A stretch of 47,421 nt of DNA, taken from NCBI GenBank assembly GCA_018673925.1, contig JABHBL010000095.1:1-47421 (forward strand). The letters run 5' to 3'. The translations under genes and the position numbers were made by a program. Source of the stretch: Fidelibacterota bacterium (GTDB lineage Bacteria; Fidelibacterota; UBA8477; JABMPR01). Position 1 is the stretch's first letter. The number at the start of each line of letters is the position of its first letter. The notes under the pieces are model-generated. The model made no database searches. It was not told the origin of the DNA and saw nothing but the letters and a program-made list of their open reading frames with translations. Shown one piece after another: positions 41,305 through 47,421 of this stretch.

Positions 41305-41436
41305 ATGAAAGAAATTAGGCTGATGAAAAGGGAGGTCAATATGTTTATTCCTCGCTCACTTCAGCATTCGGGAATTGATGCCATTACATTTCCATTGGAT
41401 TCGAGGGCAGGGCGAGTTATTCTTCCTTGTGTTTAA
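41305..41436 (+). CDS. possible small protein (31-43 aa), unknown
   Basis: An ATG at 41341 preceded by AAAAGGGAGGTCAAT, an excellent ribosome-binding site with 5-nt spacing, opens a 31-codon frame (MFIPRSLQHSGIDAI... ending LPCV). The same frame is open from ATG 41305, giving 43 residues. It has no membrane helix or known motif. It lies 24 nt before the LamG-dockerin gene and could be a leader peptide of it. Only the RBS supports translation; chance remains likely. Confidence 0.3.
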   Translation: MKEIRLMKREVNMFIPRSLQHSGIDAITFPLDSRAGRVILPCV

Positions 41437-41460
41437 AAGGCTAAAATTCAGGGGGTTGTT

Positions 41461-42285
41461 TTGAAAAATCTACACATATTTTTGCTACTCAGCTTGATCT
41501 CAAGTTTCGCTTCAAGTCAGAATCATGTCCTCTCACTTGATGGTATTGATGATTATGTATCCTTACCTGGCACTATTGTCTACTCAAATGAGTTTACGAT
41601 AGAAGCTTGGGTGTTCATGAATGGACCTGGGGGCGGGATTGAGGGACGGAGTACAATCTTTGAACAAAGGGATGATCAAACCGGTTGTGGGCATAGTGGT
41701 ATTACCTACTTTTCAGAAACAAGGCCTGGAGAACAAACACATCGATTTGGTCTTAGGGGGAGTGAAGGCTGTTCTGTCGGCCTTTTTAATGACAGCCCAC
41801 CCTATGGAGAATGGCATTATTATACTGCCATAAAAGAAGGTGATTTTGCAAAAATTTATCTGGATGGTGTGTTTCAAGCCGCTCTATACTATGACCATTT
41901 AGGTAACTTCTCTACTGGGATTGATCATGTCTCTATCGGGTCTCAAATTCACGATGGTGATGGTTATGGATATTTGTTTGGAATGTTGGATGAAGTTCGA
42001 ATTTGGGACTATCCGCTTTCAGAGGAAGAGATTTTGGAAAACATGAACAATACACTCAGTGGCTTTGAAATTGGTCTTCTTGCATATTGGGATTTTGAAA
42101 ATAGTGAAAATGAAGCCTTGGACAAAAGTTACAATGGACACAATGGCACGTATATGAGTGGGGCAGTAATAGCTGAAACGGAAATTGTTCTAGAGCCAAC
42201 AATTTGGGGAGATTTAAACGGTGATGGCCAAGTGAATGTCTCAGATGTCGTGGTTTTGATCGAGCATATTTTAAATATTGAATAA
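41461..42285 (+). CDS. secreted LamG-domain protein with C-terminal dockerin-like repeat
   Basis: A 274-residue protein starting at TTG 41461 (CAGGGGG upstream). The signal peptide is MKNLHIFLLLSLISSFASSQ. Residues ~22-235 form a concanavalin/LamG jelly roll (LSLDGIDDYVSLPG, FTIEAWVFMN, WHYYTAIKEGDFAKIYLDG, DEVRIWDYPLSEEEI), a carbohydrate- or protein-binding fold. Residues ~252-274 (WGDLNGDGQVNVSDVVVLI) form one Ca2+-binding dockerin type I loop, half of a full dockerin. This terminal repeat is common, as I recall, in secreted proteins of Neomarinimicrobiota-like genomes and need not imply cellulosomes. It probably acts at the cell surface. Confidence 0.88.
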   Translation: MKNLHIFLLLSLISSFASSQNHVLSLDGIDDYVSLPGTIVYSNEFTIEAWVFMNGPGGGIEGRSTIFEQRDDQTGCGHSGITYFSETRPGEQTHRFGLRGSEGCSVGLFNDSPPYGEWHYYTAIKEGDFAKIYLDGVFQAALYYDHLGNFSTGIDHVSIGSQIHDGDGYGYLFGMLDEVRIWDYPLSEEEILENMNNTLSGFEIGLLAYWDFENSENEALDKSYNGHNGTYMSGAVIAETEIVLEPTIWGDLNGDGQVNVSDVVVLIEHILNIE

Positions 42286-42383
42286 GCCGAGATGCTCACT
42301 ACTTAGATTCAACTCTCAGATTGACACAACCCTTATAAAACATTTTCCATACTCCAAGGTATGCTTAGTTTCAATGCTCGTTG

Positions 42384-42406
42384 AATGACCCATTCGTTCG
42401 GTCATT
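42384..42406. other. stem-loop between LamG-dockerin gene and yfhO
   Basis: AATGACC (42384-42390) and GGTCATT (42400-42406) form a 7-bp stem with a 9-nt loop; a smaller CATAC/GTATG stem lies at 42348-42363. A perfect TTGACA at 42321-42326 lacks a -10 at the right distance. The 186-nt gap has no gene. The stem might be a terminator without a T tract or a regulator site. Confidence 0.35.
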
Positions 42407-42471
42407 TCAGAGACTTGTGTTTCGTTATGTGGTAATGTCAATCAACACCCGAAGAACTCCAAAGGTAGACC

Positions 42472-44925
42472 ATGTTTTCAAAAATGATTCAAAACGATAA
42501 TACCAAGGCAGCTGGCATCTTTCTCATTGTCATTCTGATCCTTTTTTCAGCAGTGTTTTTTAAGGGATATATTTTTGGCGGGGGGGATACAACCGCAGCT
42601 ACAGGGATGACACGCCAACTCAGTCTATACCATAGTGAGACAGGTGAGTATCCATTGTGGCAGCCCTATATTTTTTCTGGTATGCCAGCCTTCAGTAGTA
42701 TGATGTTTACAAAGTGGGTCTACTTTCCAAACTTCATATTGGGATTTTTTAACAAAATTGGAATGCCGGCACTATGGAACATGCTGCTCCACTATCTCCT
42801 GGCTGCTATGGGTGTGTATGTATTGCTGAGGAGTCTTAAGGTTGGTTTCTTGCCCGCCATACTTGGTGGACTAGCCTATATGTTGACTCCCTTCTTTATC
42901 GTCATGGTTTCAGCAGGCCATGGCTCTCAAATGATGACAGCTGCGTATCTGCCCTGGTTGATTTATGCCACCAAAAGGATATTTGACCAACCCGACCTGA
43001 AAGGTTTGATAATCCTGGCCCTTGTGGCCGGTTTTCAGCTCCAGAGAGGACATGTCCAGGTCGCTTACTATGGATGGATGGCTGTAGGTTGGTATGTTGT
43101 CATTGAAGTAATTTTCAGAGCAATCGGGAAAAACTGGAAAAATTTTCCTCTATCGCTGGGGTATCTGCTAGGGGGTCTGATTCTCGGAATTGGAATGGCT
43201 GCAGTTCTTTACATACCTTCCCTGGCCTACGTCGCTCACACTATTCGTGGCGGAAGCGCTGGTGGCGGTCTTGAGTATGGTTATGCCACAAGTTGGTCTT
43301 TTCCACCCTATGAATTTATTGCCCTCTTTTTCTCCGATTGGTTTGGTTTTGGTGGTCAAACCTATTGGGGAGGACGCACTTTTACAGAACATTCCGATTT
43401 TCTCGGATTGACGCTACTCATCCTCATGGTTGCAGCCTTTTTCACTCGGGAAAACTTTAAAGAAAAAATATTTCTGGCCACGACCATCCTGTTGGCCTTG
43501 TTCGTGAGCTTTGGCAGCTATTGGCCCTATCTCTATGACTTACTATTTAAACTGCTACCATATTTCAACAAGTTCCGAGTTCCCTCCATGATTCTCATAC
43601 TAATGGAGCTCATGGTAGCGATTTTGGCTGGAGTGGGATTATACACCCTCTTAAGCATGGACGAGAAACGCAGGACACAATTGGTAAAAGGTATGCTTGT
43701 AGCAGCCAGTGTAATGGGCGGAATCTTCGTGATAGTGCTCCTTTTTAAAGGGATGATTACAGGAGCTTTTTCAAATGCCCTGACCGCTTCACCAAAGTAC
43801 CATCCCCAACTGAGTAGCGCCCGAATCGATATGTTTTACTCCAGCTTGATAAAAGGTTTGTTTATTGGAACCTTGAGTTTGACCGTAATCTGGGCCTATT
43901 TCGCTCAAAAAATAAAAGGAATGGTTCTTTCACTTACCATGATAGCTCTTGTTGTTGTAGAGCTGGGGCACGTGGATCTGCGCTTTACAAAAAATGCAGT
44001 ACCAAAAAAGAGAGGTCAGGCTGTTGAGCAGGAAACACCTGCAATTCGCAAATTAAAACAGCTCACAGCAGCCAATCCAGGTCGGATTTTCCCCGTCCAT
44101 ACCCTTTTTGGTTCAAATGGCTGGGCCTTGCATGGTCTGGAGTCAATTGGTGGTTATAGTCCTGCTAAATTGAAGATCCTCCAGGATTTTCTTAACTCCA
44201 CCCAGATTGAGCAAACCTTCTTGCCAAAGTACTACTCACAGACTGCAAGTGGTGCATCTCCAAAACCCATTGGAGATGTTGATCCAGCTCTGAGAAAACG
44301 ACACCTGGATTTACTAAGAAATTTGAATGTAAAATATTTGGTGTCTCCCTATCCCTTAAACGACCCATTATTCAAGTTGATTGATCAACCCCTGCATATT
44401 GTCAGAGGACAAAGAGCTCAAGTCCTGATTTATGAGTTTATAGATAACTTTGCCAGAGCATGGTTCGTTCCAGAGATTGTTACTGTGAGCAATTCAACCG
44501 AGATGAGCTCAAAAATGGATGCATCCATCTCAAGTCCTGCTGATATAGCCTATGTACTTGATCCTGAGGGAATTTTAGCTAAAACCACCTACGGTGTAGG
44601 TACAGTTGTTGTTGAGGAGCACTCTCTTCAATCACTCCAATTAAATGCAGATAATTCTGAAGATGGGTTTTTAATCGTGAGTGAAGTGTATTACCCCGCT
44701 GGTTGGTCAGTGTATATGGATGATGATACTCAATTGGAAATGTTTGCATCAAATGAACTGATTCGCGGCATTCCAGTCCCAGCAGGCCAGCATAGGTTAA
44801 AGTTTGTATATGAACCGCCTGCAGTCCGAGCGGGATTTAGAATTACTCTGTTATCCGCCCTCATCATATTAGGTCTTGGAGCTTTTCTCTTTTATAGAAG
44901 CAGGCAATATTCAGAGCAAGAGTAA
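42472..44925 (+). CDS. yfhO: YfhO-family multispanning membrane protein, putative GT-C glycosyltransferase
   Basis: An 817-residue protein with about 12-13 membrane helices in the first ~500 residues, then a large extracytoplasmic part and a last helix near the C-terminus (ITLLSALIILGLGAFLFY). Family markers are YPLWQPYIFSGMPAFS after the first helix, NKFRVPSMILIL in the middle and the C-terminal PAGWSVYMDDD..VPAGQHRLKFVYEP, which are typical of YfhO. Gram-positive members glycosylate teichoic acids using a lipid-linked sugar made by a GtrB-like enzyme, so a link with the glycosyltransferase at 26592 is an inference. It overlaps the kinase gene by one base. Confidence 0.9.
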   Translation: MFSKMIQNDNTKAAGIFLIVILILFSAVFFKGYIFGGGDTTAATGMTRQLSLYHSETGEYPLWQPYIFSGMPAFSSMMFTKWVYFPNFILGFFNKIGMPALWNMLLHYLLAAMGVYVLLRSLKVGFLPAILGGLAYMLTPFFIVMVSAGHGSQMMTAAYLPWLIYATKRIFDQPDLKGLIILALVAGFQLQRGHVQVAYYGWMAVGWYVVIEVIFRAIGKNWKNFPLSLGYLLGGLILGIGMAAVLYIPSLAYVAHTIRGGSAGGGLEYGYATSWSFPPYEFIALFFSDWFGFGGQTYWGGRTFTEHSDFLGLTLLILMVAAFFTRENFKEKIFLATTILLALFVSFGSYWPYLYDLLFKLLPYFNKFRVPSMILILMELMVAILAGVGLYTLLSMDEKRRTQLVKGMLVAASVMGGIFVIVLLFKGMITGAFSNALTASPKYHPQLSSARIDMFYSSLIKGLFIGTLSLTVIWAYFAQKIKGMVLSLTMIALVVVELGHVDLRFTKNAVPKKRGQAVEQETPAIRKLKQLTAANPGRIFPVHTLFGSNGWALHGLESIGGYSPAKLKILQDFLNSTQIEQTFLPKYYSQTASGASPKPIGDVDPALRKRHLDLLRNLNVKYLVSPYPLNDPLFKLIDQPLHIVRGQRAQVLIYEFIDNFARAWFVPEIVTVSNSTEMSSKMDASISSPADIAYVLDPEGILAKTTYGVGTVVVEEHSLQSLQLNADNSEDGFLIVSEVYYPAGWSVYMDDDTQLEMFASNELIRGIPVPAGQHRLKFVYEPPAVRAGFRITLLSALIILGLGAFLFYRSRQYSEQE

Positions 44926-46451
44926 TGCGAGAATTCAGATCCACTACAAATATTAAGCTGGGACTTTTTGTCCTCAGTATTCTGATAATTAGTGGATCTC
45001 TGCTATACACAAATTGGATCGTCCGGGAATTGCGAGATGACAATCTTCGTTTCCTGAACTACAATTCCAAACTATTGGCGAATGCGCTTTCTGCTGACCT
45101 GCAAGGCAAAGCTTACCTCGATGAACAACGCCAATTTTTAAGTTATAATGCAAATTTATATGCCACAGCGCTTTCGGCTGATTCGCCCAATATGGATTTT
45201 GCCTTTAATCAGATCATTCGAAATATCAGCTTCCCTGTAATTATCACGGTTGTTGAGGATGATCAGCCCGTTATCTATGCCCATCGCAATGTGAGTGTAC
45301 CAGATTCATTGAGCGAGGCTGATCTTCAGGTATTTCTGCTAAATTCAGTAACAGTTATGGATTCTCAAAACGAAGCAATCCCTGTCAAATATCTCGATCA
45401 GGAAATCATGCATATTCACTTTGGAAGAGTAGAACGACAGGAATTTGACGAAATTGTCGAGGAGATCATGCGAGCGGTCAATTTCCCCATGATTCTAACA
45501 AAGACGAGTATCAATGGAATTGTAGAAATTCAGGATCATACCATTGATCTTGAAGAGATTCTGGATCCAGATGAACGTATGAATATTCTCCAAATGGCTC
45601 TCCGCAGGATGGATGCTATAAATGATCCAGTTCCCGTAGAATTTGACGGTGAAACGGTGATGTTGATTCACTATGAAGATTCAGGACTGATCCAGGCTTT
45701 ACGCTGGTTCCCATTTATCGAATTTGGAATCATGGGAGGATTTATCCTATTGGGTTTTGCTGGATTCCAATTTATCCGTAGAGCCGAGCATCGAGGAATT
45801 TGGGTTGGACTCTCCAAAGAAACTGCTCATCAATTAGGGACACCTTTATCATCACTCATGGGTTGGATAGAGCTACTGAGACAAGAGGAGAATAGGGAGC
45901 AAACCAGTCAAATTGTTGAAGAGATGGATCGCGATCTTCAGAGACTGAATCAGGTCGCAGATCGCTTCTCAAAAATAGGTGCAGGTGTAAAATTGGAGAG
46001 TCTTTCCATCAAAGAATTGGTTGAACCGGTACTTGGATATGTTCAGCGTCGCATCCCCCAGTGGGGCAAATCCATCAGCGTTGAATTTGACTGTCCTGAG
46101 GATTTTCTGGTTTTAGCACATTCAGAATTGTTTGGCTGGGCATTTGAAAACCTGTTAAAAAATTCTGTTGATGCCATAAAAGGGGATGAGGGGATCATTC
46201 AAGTTCAGGTTCTTCAACGTAGTAACTGGATTCAAATCAGGGTCAGGGACAATGGCGAAGGGATTCCGCTTAGAGATCACAAAAACATCTTTAGGCCAGG
46301 GTGGAGCTCAAAAAAACGTGGTTGGGGTCTGGGTTTGAGTCTTGTAGAACGTATCATTCGTGAATACCATCAGGGGGATATCACAGTTGAGTCTGCACCT
46401 GGCCAAGGCACCAGCTTCGAAATAAGCTTGAAAACCTCGGCAAGTGACTGA
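44925..46451 (+). CDS. membrane sensor histidine kinase with duplicated sensor domain
   Basis: A 508-residue protein. Membrane helices are at ~11-31 and ~263-287. The extracytoplasmic part contains two similar units (residues ~91-169 and ~175-252; compare NISFPVIITVVED with VNFPMILTKTSIN, and EAIPVKYLDQEIMHIHF with DPVPVEFDGETVMLIHY). The dimerisation/phosphoacceptor helix has His302 in ETAHQLGTPLSSLMGW; the HATPase domain (~390-505) has FENLLKNSVDAI, RVRDNGEGI and KRGWGLGLSLV. There is no receiver domain and no response regulator beside it. PorX (7856) is the only response regulator in the window and itself lacks an adjacent kinase. Start coupled to yfhO (TAATG). Confidence 0.93.
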   Translation: MREFRSTTNIKLGLFVLSILIISGSLLYTNWIVRELRDDNLRFLNYNSKLLANALSADLQGKAYLDEQRQFLSYNANLYATALSADSPNMDFAFNQIIRNISFPVIITVVEDDQPVIYAHRNVSVPDSLSEADLQVFLLNSVTVMDSQNEAIPVKYLDQEIMHIHFGRVERQEFDEIVEEIMRAVNFPMILTKTSINGIVEIQDHTIDLEEILDPDERMNILQMALRRMDAINDPVPVEFDGETVMLIHYEDSGLIQALRWFPFIEFGIMGGFILLGFAGFQFIRRAEHRGIWVGLSKETAHQLGTPLSSLMGWIELLRQEENREQTSQIVEEMDRDLQRLNQVADRFSKIGAGVKLESLSIKELVEPVLGYVQRRIPQWGKSISVEFDCPEDFLVLAHSELFGWAFENLLKNSVDAIKGDEGIIQVQVLQRSNWIQIRVRDNGEGIPLRDHKNIFRPGWSSKKRGWGLGLSLVERIIREYHQGDITVESAPGQGTSFEISLKTSASD

Positions 46452-46483
46452 AAATCCTCGATTTTTTCACCGGGAAATTATGT

Positions 46484-46512
46484 TTGACATGCCACAGGGT
46501 GCCGGTTAGATT
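46484..46512 (+). promoter_or_regulatory. sigma-70-like promoter for rplM-rpsI
   Basis: TTGACA (46484-46489, perfect) and TAGATT (46507-46512) are separated by exactly 17 nt. The predicted start near 46519 gives a leader of about 50 nt containing the hairpin at 46525-46544. This is the best promoter match in the window and fits highly expressed ribosomal genes. Confidence 0.75.
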
Positions 46513-46524
46513 ACGTCGCTTTTT

Positions 46525-46544
46525 TATGACCGTAGGTGGTCATA
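46525..46544 (+). promoter_or_regulatory. leader hairpin of the rplM-rpsI mRNA
   Basis: TATGACC (46525-46531) pairs with GGTCATA (46538-46544) around GTAGGT, placed between the predicted transcription start and the rplM RBS (AGAAGGAA). Ribosomal-protein leaders often bind the encoded protein for feedback; L13 leaders are known in other bacteria, but similarity to them was not tested. Confidence 0.45.
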
Positions 46545-46568
46545 GACCAAGAATGAGAAGGAATAGAA

Positions 46569-47000
46569 TTGAAAACGTATAATGTAAAAGCAAGTGAAAT
46601 CGAGAGAGACTGGTGGATTGTAGATGCTACTGATAAAACACTAGGTAGACTCTCAACTACGATTGCTCAAATCCTGAGGGGAAAGCATAAGCCAACCTTT
46701 GTTCCCCATCTTGACAGCGGTGATTTTATCGTTGTTACTAATGCAGAAAAAATTCGTGTCACTGGAAATAAAGAAGAACAGAAAACTTATTTTCGCCATA
46801 GTGGCTATCCAGGTGGAGCTCGGTTCACTTCTTTGAAGCAGTTGCGCGAGAAGCATCCAGAGCGGATTCTTGAACATGCTGTAAAAGGTATGCTTCCACA
46901 TAACCGCCTTGGTCGTGTTCAGATCAAGAAATTGAAAATTTATAAGGGTGATTCTCATCCTCATGAAGCACAACAACCAAAACCACTCGAGGTAGGCTAG
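46569..47000 (+). CDS. rplM: 50S ribosomal protein L13
   Basis: A 143-residue protein beginning at TTG 46569 ([20 protein letters not shown]), which agrees with the family N-terminus; AGAAGGAA precedes it. Conserved segments include [40 protein letters not shown] and [10 protein letters not shown]. It is part of the large ribosomal subunit. The TTG start on a highly expressed gene is unusual and may tune its output against rpsI. rpsI starts 3 nt after its stop. Confidence 0.98.
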   Translation: MKTYNVKASEIERDWWIVDATDKTLGRLSTTIAQILRGKHKPTFVPHLDSGDFIVVTNAEKIRVTGNKEEQKTYFRHSGYPGGARFTSLKQLREKHPERILEHAVKGMLPHNRLGRVQIKKLKIYKGDSHPHEAQQPKPLEVG

Positions 47001-47003
47001 TCC

Positions 47004-47399
47004 ATGAGTACATCTACTACATTTTATGCTACCGGAAAACGCAAAAGCTCAATAGCTCGCGTTTACATGACCCCTGGCAAGGGCATTATCAAAGTTAACA
47101 ACCGTGAGCTCGATGAATATTTCGGTCGTAAAACACTGAGGATGATTGTTCACGAGGCACTTGAATTAACAGAGAATACAGGGCGTTATGATATTTCTGT
47201 TAATGTTAATGGCGGTGGATTATCCGGACAAGCTTATGCAATTCGGCATGGTATTTCACGTGCTTTGCAGGGTGATAATAATGAACTACGGCCAGTGCTT
47301 AAAAAAGCCGGTCTGCTAACCCGTGATGCTCGTAAGAAAGAGCGTAAAAAATACGGTTTGGCCGGTGCACGTAAAGCCTATCAGTTCTCAAAACGTTAA
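47004..47399 (+). CDS. rpsI: 30S ribosomal protein S9
   Basis: A 131-residue protein of normal length with [15 protein letters not shown] at the N-terminus, [35 protein letters not shown] and the conserved C-terminal RKAYQFSKR whose tail contacts P-site tRNA. The rplM-rpsI order is universal in bacteria. An AGGAG at 47411-47415 after its stop points to another gene beginning just outside the window. Confidence 0.98.
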   Translation: MSTSTTFYATGKRKSSIARVYMTPGKGIIKVNNRELDEYFGRKTLRMIVHEALELTENTGRYDISVNVNGGGLSGQAYAIRHGISRALQGDNNELRPVLKKAGLLTRDARKKERKKYGLAGARKAYQFSKR

Positions 47400-47421
47400 A
47401 AAGTTTTTTCAGGAGTTTTAA

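Noticed and set aside
41461..42285. Cellulosome component because of the dockerin motif
   Set aside because: Only one Ca2+ loop is present, no catalytic glycoside hydrolase or cohesin is in the window.
42321..42326. Perfect TTGACA as -35 of a yfhO promoter
   Set aside because: No acceptable -10 element at 16-19 nt spacing; TATAAA lies only 7 nt downstream.

Overview
The window looks like chromosomal DNA of an uncultured marine-type bacterium of the FCB superphylum, possibly Neomarinimicrobiota (SAR406/Marinimicrobia). This is an inference. It rests on a PorX-type response regulator followed by tsaE (a Bacteroidota-style arrangement), a secreted LamG protein ending in one short dockerin-like calcium loop, a YfhO membrane protein, moderate-to-low GC, and frequent GTG/TTG starts. 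No phage, insertion sequence, CRISPR array or tRNA was seen, and coding density is very high.

Layout. 1-390: the 3' end of 23S rRNA, 5S rRNA and a strong terminator. 667-7783: a four-gene envelope/signalling operon (secreted Fn3-like protein, secreted FecR-domain protein, outer-membrane beta-barrel, CHASE2 class III nucleotide cyclase). 7856-10550: porX-tsaE-tsaB, joined by 4-nt overlaps. 10681-20175: housekeeping genes with a cell-wall flavour (accD, surE, guaA, glmS, an LpoA-like TPR plus periplasmic-binding protein, pgeF, uppP, holA). 20179-26518: regulation and membrane physiology (ECF sigma factor, zinc-finger anti-sigma factor, GAF-GGDEF diguanylate cyclase, NhaC-type antiporter with an N-terminal secreted extension, TPR protein). 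26592-41191: a cell-surface polysaccharide or glycolipid locus with four glycosyltransferases, a Wzx-like flippase, a methyltransferase, then a second segment behind its own promoter/palindrome carrying a hexapeptide acyltransferase, a variant amidohydrolase, an APS-reductase-type CysH, a GNAT, two deacetylase-like proteins (one on each strand), a FabH-like ketosynthase, a FabG-like SDR and an AAC(3)-like acyltransferase. 41192-42471: a region with a possible small ORF and the LamG-dockerin protein. 42472-46451: YfhO and a sensor kinase with a duplicated sensor domain. 46484-47399: promoter, leader hairpin, rplM and rpsI.

How the parts may work together. Three second-messenger or phosphorelay outputs (a cAMP-type cyclase fed by a FecR/CHASE2 envelope module, PorX with its PglZ nuclease domain, and a c-di-GMP cyclase), an ECF/anti-sigma pair and an orphan histidine kinase lie close to a large surface-glycan locus. 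The simplest reading is a region that senses the envelope and remodels the cell surface. The most distinctive items are the FecR-barrel-CHASE2 cyclase operon, the unusual enzyme set in the glycan locus (CysH and an amidohydrolase with Arg-x-Arg in place of His-x-His), a pgeF gene that lacks both a standard start codon and the first zinc-ligand His, and a kinase with a tandem-duplicated sensor.
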